Source of the DNA: Pseudomonadota bacterium
GTDB taxonomy: Bacteria; Pseudomonadota; Gammaproteobacteria; Pseudomonadales; Pseudohongiellaceae
NCBI GenBank assembly: GCA_027621405.1
Contig: JAQCBT010000004.1
Coordinates: 152,610-216,609 of the forward strand
DNA: 64,000 bases
Direction: 5' to 3'
Position numbers and translations under genes: made by a program. A model generated the notes under the pieces. That model had not been told where the DNA came from. It saw nothing but the letters and a program-made list of their open reading frames with translations, and made no database searches. Within the stretch, counting starts at the first letter, position 1. The number at the start of each line of letters is the position of its first letter. Shown here in pieces: positions 8,482-17,943 of the stretch.

Positions 8482-9605
8482 GTCTTTACGTGCACATCCC
8501 CTGGTGTGTACGTAAATGTCCCTACTGCGACTTCAATTCGCACCAGTTAAGAGACAACATGCCGGAAGCGGACTATGTTGCTGCGCTGTGTGGCGACCTC
8601 GCCTACGAGGTAGAGCGGCTGGAGACGAAGGCGCCGCTCACTTCCATTTTCATCGGCGGTGGCACTCCCAGCCTGTTCAAGGGCAAGTCCTATGGAAAGC
8701 TGTTCTATGCCGTAGATCAACTGCTAGGTATCAACGCCGATTGCGAGATCACACTGGAAGCCAATCCCGGCACCGTGGACGCAGAGAACTTTCGCGCATT
8801 TCGTGATGCGGGAATCAATCGCCTGTCACTCGGTATACAGAGCTTCGACGATGACAAGTTGAAATCGCTGGGCAGGATCCACGGTGGCGACGAGGCGAAG
8901 AGAGCGATCGACATTGCCCGAGGCGCCGGCTTCGAGAACTTCAACCTCGACCTGATGTTCGGTCTGCCTGAGCAGAAGGTGAGCCAGGCAATTAGAGATC
9001 TGCAGACCGCCATCGGTTTTGAACCGACCCATATCAGTTGGTATCAGCTTACCATCGAGGCGAATACAGAGTTTCACAGTCGACCTCCGAAACTGCCACC
9101 GGAGCCGGCGATCGTCGAGTTGCAGGATGAAGGCATTGCACTACTGGCAGACTTGGGCTTCGATCGCTATGAAGTCTCGGCCTTTGCACAGCAAGGCAAG
9201 CGTGCGGCACACAACATGAACTACTGGGAGTTCGGCGACTATATCGGCATCGGTGCCGGAGCCCATGGCAAAGTCTCTCACGTTGCGGCGAATCGGATTG
9301 TGCGAACACGCAAGAAGAAGCAGCCCGATCACTACCTCGCCGCCACACTCAATAGGGATGCGGAGCGAGTCGAGGTGACAATGCCAGAGAGACCCTTCGA
9401 GTTCCTGCTCAATGCCTTGCGACTAAGGCATGGCTTCGAAGTTTCGTTGTTCGAGAAGCGGACCGGTGTCACTTTTAGCGAAATTGAAAAAAAGGTAGAC
9501 TTGATGGTCTCGCAAGGCCTGTTAGTTCTGGAGTCAGGCCGGCTAAGCACCACAGAGCGTGGCTATAGGGTGCTGAACAGCATCCTGGAAGAATTTCTCG
9601 ACTAA
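8460..9605 (+). CDS. hemW: radical SAM heme chaperone HemW
   Basis: The 381-residue protein has the radical SAM cluster motif [10 protein letters not shown], with Cys16, Cys20 and Cys23, near the N-terminus. The GGGTPSLF glycine-rich SAM contact and the C-terminal HemN-like domain follow. HemW (formerly YggW) lacks the extra cysteine of true coproporphyrinogen III dehydrogenase HemN and acts as a heme chaperone; the CxxxCxxC without a fourth nearby Cys agrees with this. It overlaps rdgB by 22 bases, as in many gammaproteobacteria. Confidence 0.94.
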   Translation: MLETPPLSLYVHIPWCVRKCPYCDFNSHQLRDNMPEADYVAALCGDLAYEVERLETKAPLTSIFIGGGTPSLFKGKSYGKLFYAVDQLLGINADCEITLEANPGTVDAENFRAFRDAGINRLSLGIQSFDDDKLKSLGRIHGGDEAKRAIDIARGAGFENFNLDLMFGLPEQKVSQAIRDLQTAIGFEPTHISWYQLTIEANTEFHSRPPKLPPEPAIVELQDEGIALLADLGFDRYEVSAFAQQGKRAAHNMNYWEFGDYIGIGAGAHGKVSHVAANRIVRTRKKKQPDHYLAATLNRDAERVEVTMPERPFEFLLNALRLRHGFEVSLFEKRTGVTFSEIEKKVDLMVSQGLLVLESGRLSTTERGYRVLNSILEEFLD

Positions 9606-9625
9606 CGGCTAAGCAGAGACTCATT

Positions 9626-9979
9626 GTGGAAGAACTCTATAAAAGAAAGTGTGAACCCTGTGGATTGGGGGCACCGGTGGTAAGCGAGGAACAGGCCAAT
9701 CAACTGGTATTGAGCGTACCTGCCTGGAAGCGTGGGTTCCACGAGGGTGTCGACAAACTGTGGCGGGAATTCTTTTTCGTGGAGTTCAGCGACGCTTTCA
9801 ATTTCACTTACAAGATCGCGACCCTGGCTGAACGTGAGAATCATCACCCCACCCTCGTGACCGAATGGGGCAAGGTGACGGTCTACTGGTGGACGCACAG
9901 GATCAACGGCCTGCACGTCAACGATTTCATTATGGCGGCAAAAACCGATATGATTGCCAAACTGTCTGCACCATCCTGA
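9626..9979 (+). CDS. phhB: 4a-hydroxytetrahydrobiopterin dehydratase
   Basis: The 117-residue pterin-4a-carbinolamine dehydratase starts at GTG 9626. The active-site signature is ENHHPTLVTEWGKVTVYWWTH followed by GLHVNDFIMA, with both His residues and the late Asp conserved. It recycles the hydroxylated pterin made by phenylalanine hydroxylase. No phhA is in the window, so its partner must be elsewhere or the enzyme serves another pterin function. It follows hemW by 20 bases. Confidence 0.93.
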   Translation: MEELYKRKCEPCGLGAPVVSEEQANQLVLSVPAWKRGFHEGVDKLWREFFFVEFSDAFNFTYKIATLAERENHHPTLVTEWGKVTVYWWTHRINGLHVNDFIMAAKTDMIAKLSAPS

Positions 9980-10040
9980 CTATCCAGTCGCAGCTAGCCA
10001 ATCATTTGGCTTTCAAATTTAACAAGCTAATCATTCAAAA

Positions 10041-11210
10041 ATGCCTAGAGTACTGCCAGATCTTCTGACCCGGCTGGATCACGTGACCCGTATCCCCAGC
10101 GTCAGCGCCACGAACCCCGAGCTGGATCTCAGCAATCGGCCCATCGTGGAGTGCCTGGCGGATTACCTTGAGGCGCTGGGATTCACTAACGAGATCGTGG
10201 AATGTGAAACCCCGGGCAAGGTCAACCTGATCGCAAGCCTAGGCAGCGGACCGGGCGGGCTGGTATTGGCCGGTCACACCGATACGGTTCCCTATGACGG
10301 TGAGTTATGGACCTCCGACCCGTTCAAACTGGCGGAGCGCGATGGCAAGCTCTATGGTCTCGGTATCACCGACATGAAGGGATTCTTCCCCATTGCCATG
10401 GAAGCGATACTGCAACTGGGTGACGTGAATTTCAAAGAGCCCTTGATTGTGCTGGCTACCGCCGACGAAGAGACATCCATGGAGGGTGCCAAGACCCTGG
10501 CGGCCATGGGAAAACCAAGGGCCAGGTCCGCGGTGATTGGTGAGCCCACCGGATTGAAACCGGTGAGCACCCACAAGGGTATCCTGATGGATGCGATCCG
10601 GCTGGCGGGCCAGAGCGGGCATTCCTCGGACCCCAGCCTGGGCCGCAATGCACTGGATGGCATGCACCAGGTCATTAGCAGCCTGCTGGTGTATCGGGAA
10701 GGCCTGAAGAAGCGATACGAGAACCCGCTGTTCGATGTGCCCTATCCCACCTTGAACCTGGGCAGCATCCATGGTGGAGACAATCCGAATCGCATCTGCG
10801 GCCATTGCGAATTACAATTCGACGTTCGCCTGATGCCGGGCATGAACCTGGACACTGTCAGGGCCGAGATTGCGGCACAGGTCAAACAGGTTGCCGAGCC
10901 CCTGGGACTGGAGTTTGAACTGGTCAGCAAGTTCAGCGGCGTGCCTGCCTTCCAGACCTGGGAGAATAGTGCGCTTTTGAAGGCGGCTGAGAAACTGACG
11001 GGCCACAGCGGTATAAGTGTGGCATTTGGCACTGAGGGACCTTACCTGCAGGAGCTGGGCATGGATACGATAATCATGGGTCCGGGCCATATAGAACAGG
11101 CTCATCAGCCCGACGAGTACATGTCGCTGGATATGATTAATCCAGCCGTCAGTGTCCTGAAAGAATTGATTGTGCAACACTGCATAGAACCTGCTAATGG
11201 CAGTAAATGA
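10041..11210 (+). CDS. argE: acetylornithine deacetylase
   Basis: The 389-residue M20 metallo-hydrolase frees ornithine from N-acetylornithine. Metal ligands are visible in LAGHTDTVPYD (His, then Asp), ITDMKGFF (bridging Asp), TADEETSMEG (general base Glu and ligand Glu), and the C-terminal GPGHIEQAHQPDEY (His). The dimerisation insert with GQSGHSSDPSLGRNAL is normal. It overlaps argA by 14 bases, so both arginine genes are co-translated. Having argE with argA indicates the linear arginine pathway. Confidence 0.95.
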   Translation: MPRVLPDLLTRLDHVTRIPSVSATNPELDLSNRPIVECLADYLEALGFTNEIVECETPGKVNLIASLGSGPGGLVLAGHTDTVPYDGELWTSDPFKLAERDGKLYGLGITDMKGFFPIAMEAILQLGDVNFKEPLIVLATADEETSMEGAKTLAAMGKPRARSAVIGEPTGLKPVSTHKGILMDAIRLAGQSGHSSDPSLGRNALDGMHQVISSLLVYREGLKKRYENPLFDVPYPTLNLGSIHGGDNPNRICGHCELQFDVRLMPGMNLDTVRAEIAAQVKQVAEPLGLEFELVSKFSGVPAFQTWENSALLKAAEKLTGHSGISVAFGTEGPYLQELGMDTIIMGPGHIEQAHQPDEYMSLDMINPAVSVLKELIVQHCIEPANGSK

Positions 11211-12537
11211 AATGAACGACAATATCGACATCATTGACTGGTTTCGCGCCTCCACCACTTATATCAATGCCCACAGGGGTAAGACCTTTGTGGTGTTTGT
11301 CAGTGGTGAGGCGCTGGCAGACCCGAACCTGCATAACATCGTCTATGATCTCAGCCTGCTGAACAGCCTGGGAGTCAAGCTGGTGCTGGTGCATGGTGCG
11401 CGTCCGCAGATCTCGGCAGCGCTGGCGAAGAACGGCAGGCAATCCAGTTATCACAGGAATCTGCGGGTCACCGAAGCCGACTGCATGCAGACAATCAAGG
11501 CAACTGTCGGGGGGCTAAGTCTGGAACTGGAATCCATGTTTGCCATGGGCATCAGCGGCTCACCCATGCATGGCGCCAATATCAATTACTGCCGAGGCAA
11601 TTTTGTCACCAGCAAACCGGTTGGTGTGGTGGACGGCGTGGACTTTCAATACACCGGTAAGGTGCGCAAGGTTCACAGCAATCGTATCAACCAGCAACTG
11701 GATGCAGGCAACATTGTCCTCATCTCCAACCTGGGTAATTCCGTCACTGGCGAGTTGTTCAATCTCTCCGCAGAAGAGATTGCCACGGAGGTGGCTGCTG
11801 CGCTGCAGGCCGAGAAGCTGATCCTGTTGATTCCTTCTGCCGGCGTCATGGATGATGAAGGAAACCTGGTAGCCTCACTGCAGGAACAACAGGCCAGGGA
11901 ATACGTGCAGACCCTGCGAGCCAGGGGCGATGAAGAATCAGTCTGTGTAGCCCAGGCGCTGGAGGCTTCACTCACCGCCTATGCCAGGAATGTGCATCGT
12001 TGCCATCTCATCAGCTTCAAGGAAAACGGCGCCATGCTGCGGGAGTTGTTTACCCGCCAGGGCCACGGCAGCCTGATGAGCAAGGACAGTATCGATCAGT
12101 TACGCAACGCGACCATCGACGATGTGGGCGGCATCCTCAGTCTCATCAAACCCCTGGAAGAGGCCGGCACCCTGGTGGAGCGCTCCCGGGAGTTACTGGA
12201 AACCGAGATCTCCAACTTCAAGGTCATCGAGCTGGAGGAGACAATCATCGCCTGCGCGGCACTGTATCCGATCGGTGAGCATCATGGTGAAGTCGCCTGT
12301 ATTGCCATTCATCCCCAGTTTCAGAAGAACGGACTGGGCGACCGCCTGCTTGTGAGCCTGGAGAAGACCGCGAAGAGCGCCGGCATACAATCGTTGTTCG
12401 TGTTGACCACGGTGGCTTCCCATTTCTTCATCGAACGGGGTTTTACCGAGGTCGGCGTGGAAGACCTGCCCGAACAGCGGCAGCAGTTGTACAACTACCA
12501 GCGCCGCTCCAAGGTGTTTCGAAAGATCCTGTCCTAG
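11197..12537 (+). CDS. argA: N-acetylglutamate synthase
   Basis: The 446-residue protein catalyses the first arginine step, acetyl-CoA plus glutamate to N-acetylglutamate. An amino-acid-kinase-like regulatory domain (about residues 20-290; LVLVHGARPQI, the arginine feedback domain) precedes a C-terminal GNAT domain (about 300-446) with the acetyl-CoA loop IHPQFQKNGLGDRLL. ATG 11197 lies inside argE; a second ATG at 11212 would shorten it by five residues and cannot be excluded. Length matches E. coli and Pseudomonas ArgA. Confidence 0.95.
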   Translation: MAVNEMNDNIDIIDWFRASTTYINAHRGKTFVVFVSGEALADPNLHNIVYDLSLLNSLGVKLVLVHGARPQISAALAKNGRQSSYHRNLRVTEADCMQTIKATVGGLSLELESMFAMGISGSPMHGANINYCRGNFVTSKPVGVVDGVDFQYTGKVRKVHSNRINQQLDAGNIVLISNLGNSVTGELFNLSAEEIATEVAAALQAEKLILLIPSAGVMDDEGNLVASLQEQQAREYVQTLRARGDEESVCVAQALEASLTAYARNVHRCHLISFKENGAMLRELFTRQGHGSLMSKDSIDQLRNATIDDVGGILSLIKPLEEAGTLVERSRELLETEISNFKVIELEETIIACAALYPIGEHHGEVACIAIHPQFQKNGLGDRLLVSLEKTAKSAGIQSLFVLTTVASHFFIERGFTEVGVEDLPEQRQQLYNYQRRSKVFRKILS

Positions 12538-12567
12538 AATCCGGCGCTTGGGTCCGAAACTGGAGAG

Positions 12568-13071
12568 CTACTTTCGCTCCAGCAGGCAGATGCTGTAGTC
12601 GTAGGGGTTAGCCTCATCGTGGGAGAAGTCCTCACGCCACACCTCGTCCCATTCATCCTCATCGAACTCTGCCAGTGCCGTATCCCCTTTCACATCAGCA
12701 TGCACGCGAGTGAGATGGAAGCGATCGGCTCTTGGCAGGGCGGCGGCGTAGAGTCCGGCGCCGCCGATGATGAAGGCTTCTTCGGTGCCGTCGATCAGGG
12801 AGATACTCTCCGCCAGCCTGCAGGCTTGCTCGATTGATCCCACTACTCTTGCGCCTTCCGCCACGTAGTCCGGATTGGTCGTTACCACGATGGACGTGCG
12901 GCCGGGCAAGGGACGGCCAATGGATTCCCAGGTCTTGCGGCCCATGATGATGCAGTGGCCCATGGTGGTCCGCTTGAAATACTTGAGGTCCTCGGAAAGG
13001 TGCCAGGGCAAACTGTTATTGATGCCGATGGTGCGATTGCTGGCCATGGCACAGATCAGGGATAACTTCAT
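12568..13071 (-). CDS. folA: dihydrofolate reductase
   Basis: The 167-residue enzyme reduces dihydrofolate with NADPH. The N-terminal MASNRTIGINNSLPWHLSEDL segment carries the substrate-contacting Trp and the active-site acidic residue; IIMGRKTWESIGRPLPGR and the IIGGAGLYAAAL cofactor motif follow. It lies 20 bases downstream of thyA, which makes the dihydrofolate it consumes, so lgt-thyA-folA appear to form one leftward operon. It ends convergently with argA. Confidence 0.96.
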   Translation of the reverse strand: MKLSLICAMASNRTIGINNSLPWHLSEDLKYFKRTTMGHCIIMGRKTWESIGRPLPGRTSIVVTTNPDYVAEGARVVGSIEQACRLAESISLIDGTEEAFIIGGAGLYAAALPRADRFHLTRVHADVKGDTALAEFDEDEWDEVWREDFSHDEANPYDYSICLLERK

Positions 13072-13091
13072 GTTGTCTACACGGGGAATGG

Positions 13092-13943
13092 CTATACAGA
13101 AAATGGATAGGCGATGGGATCGTGATGCTGATAACCCACGACTTCGAAGTCATCGAGGGTCACCCATGTCTCGATGTCTTGCAGGCTCTTGATATCGGGA
13201 TTGATGTTTAGCTGCGGCGGATCGAAGGGCTTGCGTTTCAACTGCACATCCCGCATGAGTTGTAATTGGTCTTCGTAGATGTGGGCATTGACGATCTTGT
13301 GATAGGCCATGCCAGCCTTGTGGCCGGTGATCTGGGCCATTAATGCCAGCAGGGTAAACACCTGGATCTGGTTAAAGTTCAATCCCAGGGGCACATCGCA
13401 GGAACGCTGATAGCTGGTGAGATGAAGTGTGTCACCCAGCAAGGAAAAATTGTGGGTGTGCATGCAGGGACGCAGGCAACCGAGGTCGAATTCGCCAGGG
13501 TTATAGAAGGTCAGTATCTCGCCGCGATCATCCAGTCCCTGCTGCAGGTTGTTAACGATCTTGGCGAGTTGATCGAGGGTGCTGCCGTCGGGCTTCTGCC
13601 AACTCCTGCCCTGTACCCCATAGACCCGGCCCATGTCATCCTCACCCTTGCGCACCGGGTTGTTGAGCCAGGCTTCGTTGTCGTTGGCGTTAGCATCCCA
13701 GGACTTGGTACCCAATTCGCGGAAGTCCGCGGCATTATCGTAGCCCCGCAGGTAACCGAGCAGCTCAGCGATAGCCGCCCTCCAGTAACTCTTGCGGGTG
13801 GTGATGATGGGGAACTGGTTATTGCCGACGTCGTAGCTGAGATCTGCATTGATCACGGTCAGGCAGCGCTTGCCGGTGCGCTGGTTCTCTATCCAGACGC
13901 CTTCGTCGACTATGCGTTGGCATAAGGCCAAGTACTGTTGCAT
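13092..13943 (-). CDS. thyA: thymidylate synthase
   Basis: The 283-residue enzyme methylates dUMP with methylene-tetrahydrofolate. The catalytic Cys is in [12 protein letters not shown], the phosphate-binding Arg/Ser in [16 protein letters not shown], and the dUMP Asn in NFNQ. The residue after the catalytic Cys is Met rather than the more usual His, as I recall for the long Vibrio/Shewanella-type ThyA, so this is a subfamily trait rather than damage. It sits between lgt and folA on the minus strand. Confidence 0.95.
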   Translation of the reverse strand: MQQYLALCQRIVDEGVWIENQRTGKRCLTVINADLSYDVGNNQFPIITTRKSYWRAAIAELLGYLRGYDNAADFRELGTKSWDANANDNEAWLNNPVRKGEDDMGRVYGVQGRSWQKPDGSTLDQLAKIVNNLQQGLDDRGEILTFYNPGEFDLGCLRPCMHTHNFSLLGDTLHLTSYQRSCDVPLGLNFNQIQVFTLLALMAQITGHKAGMAYHKIVNAHIYEDQLQLMRDVQLKRKPFDPPQLNINPDIKSLQDIETWVTLDDFEVVGYQHHDPIAYPFSV

Positions 13944-13998
13944 GAGGCGGTGTTATTCCTTGTTGCCGTTGTTTACTGATGGGGCGTTAGCCATGGAC

Positions 13999-14805
13999 CT
14001 AGGTGCTGCCATTGAGTACGAATCGCCCCTGGCGAAAGTAGGCCAGGTAAAGAAACAGAAGTCCTGCCAGGATCAGGGGCAGGGTCAGCACATGACCCAT
14101 GGTCAGCCAGTTCGATGCGAGATAGCCAATGTGGGCATCGGGCTCCCGGAAGAACTCGATGAAGAAGCGAAACACTCCGTAGCCCAGGGCGAACACACCG
14201 GAGACGGCGAGTCGTGGCCGTGGCTTGGAGGAGAACCACCAGACGATCGTAAACAGGGCGACACCTTCCAGGGCAAACTCATACAGTTGCGATGGGTGGC
14301 GCGCGAGATTGTCCACATGGGGAAACACCATGCCCCAGGGGACATCGGTGGGCTGGCCCCAAAGCTCACCACCGATAAAGTTGCCAATGCGTCCTGCTCC
14401 GAGGCCGAAAGGAACGAAGGGCGCGATGAAGTCGATGGTCTCCCAGTAGTCTTTCCTGATGCTGCGGGTATAGAAATAGAAGGCAATTAATACACCGAGG
14501 AAACCGCCGTGGAAGGACATGCCGCCCTCCCAGACCCGGAACAACCAGATAGGGTCCTCTATGAAGCGGTCGAAATTGTAGAAGAACACCGACCCCACGC
14601 GACCACCCAGCACGGCGCCGAGGGCGCCATAGAAAACCAGGTCTGAAATCTGTTCAGCTGTCCACTGGTCTGCTAGTTTACGGGCTCGATAGCTGGCGAG
14701 AGCCCAGGCGCCACCGAAGGCTATGATGTACATGATGCCGTACCAGTGGATGCTTAGTGGTCCAATGGCGATGGCAACCGGGTCAAATTGAGGATAGGTG
14801 AGCAT
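13999..14805 (-). CDS. lgt: prolipoprotein diacylglyceryl transferase
   Basis: The 268-residue inner-membrane enzyme transfers diacylglycerol to the lipobox Cys of prolipoproteins. The start at 14805 ([23 protein letters not shown]) gives the standard length; the frame stays open for about 160 codons upstream but that part overlaps the divergent NRDE gene and has no Lgt content. The signature [15 protein letters not shown] and the catalytic region [10 protein letters not shown] are present, with seven hydrophobic segments. It is the first gene of the lgt-thyA-folA run. Confidence 0.95.
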   Translation of the reverse strand: MLTYPQFDPVAIAIGPLSIHWYGIMYIIAFGGAWALASYRARKLADQWTAEQISDLVFYGALGAVLGGRVGSVFFYNFDRFIEDPIWLFRVWEGGMSFHGGFLGVLIAFYFYTRSIRKDYWETIDFIAPFVPFGLGAGRIGNFIGGELWGQPTDVPWGMVFPHVDNLARHPSQLYEFALEGVALFTIVWWFSSKPRPRLAVSGVFALGYGVFRFFIEFFREPDAHIGYLASNWLTMGHVLTLPLILAGLLFLYLAYFRQGRFVLNGST

Positions 14806-14955
14806 CAGGCACCAGTAATGATTTTGATCTGACTTGCCGCATTTCTTGTCTGCCCTTATGCAGGCGAACCGGGGTCGAATCAGGACAGGGCCCAGTATAG
14901 CAAGATTGCCCCTCCAGCAGGTTAAGGAACCGCTGATTAATTCGAGAAAATTTCC

Positions 14956-15759
14956 ATGTGTTTGATCATCTTCGCCTATCAGGCGAATCCGGACCTGCCG
15001 TTGGTGGTCGCGGCGAATCGCGATGAATTCTTTGCCCGGCCCACGCGCACGGCACAATTCTGGACTGGCGACGGGATGGAGGGCGATCTTCTCGCTGGCA
15101 AGGACCTGCAGGCTGGTGGCACCTGGCTGGGCATCACCCGCTCCGGACGCTTCGCGGCAGTCACCAATATCAGGGATCCCTCCCAGACTGAACGCAAGCC
15201 TCGTTCGCGGGGTGAGTTGACTGTGGATTTCCTGCTCGGCAACAGAACGGCGGCGGATTACGCCGAAGAGCTGAAGCACAGCTATTCCGAGTACGCGGGC
15301 TACAACCTGCTTCTCAGTGACGGCTGTGAGTTTTACTACGTGAATAACTTCCAGTCGCTGAGCCAGAAACTCTCCCCCGGTATCTATGGCTTATCCAATG
15401 GCCTTCTCAACAACAACTGGCCCAAGGTGGTACGAGGTCAACAGGGGCTGAAGAAGCTACTCGATGGCGAGCCTGATCTGAAGCCCGAGCAACTCATCGC
15501 CCTGATGGCGAACCGTGAACAGGCGGCAGATAGTGAACTCCCTGATACAGGCTTGCCGCAGGAGTTGGAGAGACGCCTGTCGTCCGCGTTTATCACAGAC
15601 GACAATCGAGGCTACGGCACGCTCTGCTCCACTGCCATCATCCAGGACAAGGCTGGATACATCAGGTTCAGTGAACAGAACTACGCGGCGACCGGCGCTG
15701 CCACCAAGAATTGCTATTTCAATTTCACTCGCACTGCTGAGGCTGCAGAGAAGGTGTAG
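14956..15759 (+). CDS. NRDE (TANGO2-like) family protein
   Basis: The 267-residue protein begins MCLIIFAY, placing a Cys at position 2 as in Ntn-hydrolase-like members, and carries the name-giving Asn-Arg-Asp-Glu in AANRDEFF at about residues 21-24. [18 protein letters not shown] and GELTVDFL are also standard. The family includes eukaryotic TANGO2, linked to heme and lipid handling; no bacterial function is firmly known. It is divergent from lgt and is followed three bases later by the PaiB-like gene. Confidence 0.92.
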   Translation: MCLIIFAYQANPDLPLVVAANRDEFFARPTRTAQFWTGDGMEGDLLAGKDLQAGGTWLGITRSGRFAAVTNIRDPSQTERKPRSRGELTVDFLLGNRTAADYAEELKHSYSEYAGYNLLLSDGCEFYYVNNFQSLSQKLSPGIYGLSNGLLNNNWPKVVRGQQGLKKLLDGEPDLKPEQLIALMANREQAADSELPDTGLPQELERRLSSAFITDDNRGYGTLCSTAIIQDKAGYIRFSEQNYAATGAATKNCYFNFTRTAEAAEKV

Positions 15760-15762
15760 GCC

Positions 15763-16347
15763 ATGTATATACCCAGTCATTTCAGGGTCGATGATCGCGA
15801 GCTAATGGACCAGTTCATAGTTGAGAACAGCTTCGGCCTGTTAGTATCCACGGAGAATGATGCACCCGTGGCCAGCCACCTGCCCTTTCACTACAAAGAC
15901 AACACCCTGCTTTGTCATGTGGCGAAGGCGAATCCCCAGTGGCAGGACCTGGAGGGTCAGCGTGTACTGGTTATCTTTCCCGGTTCACACGCCTATGTCA
16001 GCCCAACATGGTATGCAGGTCCCGGTGTGCCTACCTGGAACTACCAGGCCGTGCATGTTTACGGTCGTGCCACTTGTTTCCACGATGAAGCACGGCTTGG
16101 TGAACTGGTGCGGACCCTGAGCAGCCTGCACGAGAGTAGCAGCGATTCGCCCTGGAGCGGGGAATTCGATTCCCGCATGTTGCAGGCGATCGTCGGTATC
16201 GAAATCACCATAGAAGACATACAGGGCAAGTACAAGCTGAGCCAGAACAAGTCGGAGCAGGATCAGCGTAATGTTATCGAGCAGCTTGAAGAACAGGGAG
16301 AGACTACTCTGGCTGAGCAGATGAGAAAATCGCTGGCTGGCAGCTAG
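15763..16347 (+). CDS. PaiB-like FMN-binding split-barrel protein
   Basis: The 194-residue protein matches the PaiB/FMN-binding negative regulator family: MYIPSHFRVDD, then VASHLPFHY, HVAKANPQW, VIFPGSHAYVSPTWY and the AVHVYGRATC strand; the C-terminal KYKLSQNKSEQD segment is the family terminal motif. Bacillus PaiB was described as a repressor of sporulation and protease genes, but most members are likely flavin-binding enzymes or sensors. It shares a transcript with the NRDE gene. Confidence 0.9.
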   Translation: MYIPSHFRVDDRELMDQFIVENSFGLLVSTENDAPVASHLPFHYKDNTLLCHVAKANPQWQDLEGQRVLVIFPGSHAYVSPTWYAGPGVPTWNYQAVHVYGRATCFHDEARLGELVRTLSSLHESSSDSPWSGEFDSRMLQAIVGIEITIEDIQGKYKLSQNKSEQDQRNVIEQLEEQGETTLAEQMRKSLAGS

Positions 16348-16399
16348 CCGACAACAAAATTCCCCATCACCCTGCCCAAGACATAACACATTGGCTTAC

Positions 16400-16417
16400 A
16401 ATGATTATCTAATCATT
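16400..16417. promoter_or_regulatory. palindrome upstream of ferritin gene, candidate operator
   Basis: AATGATTA-TC-TAATCATT is a perfect 8-base inverted repeat 34-51 bases before the ferritin start. Its composition loosely recalls Fur or other metal-regulator boxes, but it does not match the Fur consensus well. A role as operator is inferred from position only. Confidence 0.4.
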
Positions 16418-16450
16418 CGGCAACTATCACTCAGCATCAGGAAGTAGACC

Positions 16451-16738
16451 ATGGCAAACGAAGGCTATCACGAACCCATTGAAGAACTCTCCGATGAAAC
16501 CCGCGACATGCACAGAGCCATCACCTCACTCATGGAGGAGCTGGAAGCGGTGGACTGGTACAACCAACGGGTGGATGCCTGCAAGGATCCCGAACTGAAA
16601 GCCATACTCGCGCACAATCGGGATGAGGAGAAAGAGCATGCCGCCATGGTGCTGGAATGGATTCGACGTCGCGATTCCTTCCTGGACAAGCAGCTCAAGG
16701 AATTCCTGTTCACCGACAAGCCAATCACCCATGATTAG
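16451..16738 (+). CDS. encapsulated-ferritin-like (EncFtn) protein without targeting tail
   Basis: The 95-residue protein is strongly similar, from memory, to Rhodospirillum rubrum EncFtn across the ferroxidase domain. Two helices carry the expected metal ligands: Glu29, Glu30 and Glu32 with Trp36-Tyr37 in the first (SLMEELEAVDWYNQR) and Glu60 and His63 in the second (RDEEKEHAAMVLEW). EncFtn forms an annular decamer that oxidises Fe(II) and is normally cargo of an encapsulin nanocompartment through a C-terminal peptide. Here the protein ends right after the domain (KPITHD), so the targeting tail is missing, and no encapsulin gene is in the window. A beta-carbonic anhydrase gene starts nine bases later. 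Confidence 0.9.
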   Translation: MANEGYHEPIEELSDETRDMHRAITSLMEELEAVDWYNQRVDACKDPELKAILAHNRDEEKEHAAMVLEWIRRRDSFLDKQLKEFLFTDKPITHD

Positions 16739-16747
16739 TGTTCGATC

Positions 16748-17359
16748 ATGATCACTGCCCAGCAAGCCCTCGAACGACTGAAAGAGGGTAATGCCTTCTA
16801 CTTCAATAACCAGCTGGCGACGATTGAAATCGGCGAGCAGGAACGGCGGGAGCTTGTGAAAGAGCAAAAGCCCTTCGCGATCATTCTCGGCTGCTCCGAT
16901 TCCCGGGTACCCGCCGAGCTGGTGTTCAATCAAGGCGTCGGTGACCTGTTTGTCATTCGCGTAGCCGGCAATATCGTCGCCCCCTCACAGATTGGCAGTA
17001 TCGAATTTGCCGCTGCCACCTTTGGCACACAACTCGTTGTGGTAATGGGGCACTCCCACTGTGGCGCGGTGAGTGCCACCCTGAATGAGCTGCGCCAACC
17101 CAGCGAACAGCGATCCCCGAACCTGCATTCAATTGTCAGTCGCATCAGTCCTGCGGTGGCGACCCTGCTCGAGGCAGGCACGGCTGAAAATGAGGAGGCC
17201 TTGCTGTCCATGGCGGTAAAAACCAATATCAGGGCATCGGTAGAGAACCTGCTGCATGGCTCGGAGATTCTGGAAAACCTGGTGAGCGAGAAGAAACTGC
17301 ATGTAGTCGGCGCCGAGTATTGTCTGGAAACCGGTGTCGTGACTTTTTTCGATCAGTAA
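16748..17359 (+). CDS. beta-class carbonic anhydrase
   Basis: The 203-residue zinc enzyme interconverts CO2 and bicarbonate. Zinc ligands Cys49, His102 and Cys105 lie in GCSDSRVPAE and MGHSHCGAV; the Asp51-Arg53 dyad is conserved. No signal peptide is seen, so it acts in the cytoplasm. It starts nine bases after the ferritin-like gene and six bases before the GNAT gene, so the three are probably transcribed together, but no functional link between iron storage and carbonic anhydrase is known to me. Confidence 0.93.
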   Translation: MITAQQALERLKEGNAFYFNNQLATIEIGEQERRELVKEQKPFAIILGCSDSRVPAELVFNQGVGDLFVIRVAGNIVAPSQIGSIEFAAATFGTQLVVVMGHSHCGAVSATLNELRQPSEQRSPNLHSIVSRISPAVATLLEAGTAENEEALLSMAVKTNIRASVENLLHGSEILENLVSEKKLHVVGAEYCLETGVVTFFDQ

Positions 17360-17364
17360 CACCC

Positions 17365-17943
17365 ATGGTCGAACGATTTCAGCTGCAAACCGAGCGCCTG
17401 CTGCTCAGGCACTGGACAGACCAAGACCTCCTCCCCTTTGCCAGACTCAATACCGATTCAGCGGTGATGGAGTTCTTTCCCGAGGCTCTCGAGCGCGAGC
17501 AGAGCGATGCACTGGCCGCGGAGATTCGCCGACGCATGGATGCCAATGGTTGGGGCATGTGGGCGGTCGAAGTAAAAGCATCGCAACAGTTCGTCGGCTT
17601 CGTTGGCCTCAATACGAATCAGGTTACACCCCGCGGAGAAAATGTAGAGATCGGCTGGCGCCTCGGCAGGGATGCATGGGGAAAAGGCTATGCCACGGAA
17701 GCGGCGCGGGCCGCCTTACATTTTGCCTTTACCGAATTAGCTCTCGATTCAGTCGTTGCCTTCACCACTCTGAACAATCTGCGCTCCCGTGGCGTAATGG
17801 AACGACTCGGCATGAAGAACACCCATGAGAACTTCGATCACCCCAAGGTGGCAGAGGACAGCCCGCTGCGGGAACACGTGCTGTATGAAATCACGGCGCG
17901 AGATTTTGCGGAGATTTTAGAAAAGGGGTCAGTTGGTGCGTGA
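17365..17943 (+). CDS. GNAT acetyltransferase, RimJ/RimL type
   Basis: The 192-residue protein begins at ATG 17365 (MVERFQLQTERLLLRHW), six bases after the carbonic anhydrase stop; the upstream-open frame overlaps that gene and is not used. RLLLRHWTDQDL, the acetyl-CoA loop GRDAWGKGYATEAARAAL and the VAFTTLNNLRSRGVMERLGM block are typical of the RimJ/RimL branch that acetylates ribosomal protein N-termini or small molecules. The substrate is unknown. Its end overlaps the end of ptsP by 15 bases. Confidence 0.9.
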   Translation: MVERFQLQTERLLLRHWTDQDLLPFARLNTDSAVMEFFPEALEREQSDALAAEIRRRMDANGWGMWAVEVKASQQFVGFVGLNTNQVTPRGENVEIGWRLGRDAWGKGYATEAARAALHFAFTELALDSVVAFTTLNNLRSRGVMERLGMKNTHENFDHPKVAEDSPLREHVLYEITARDFAEILEKGSVGA

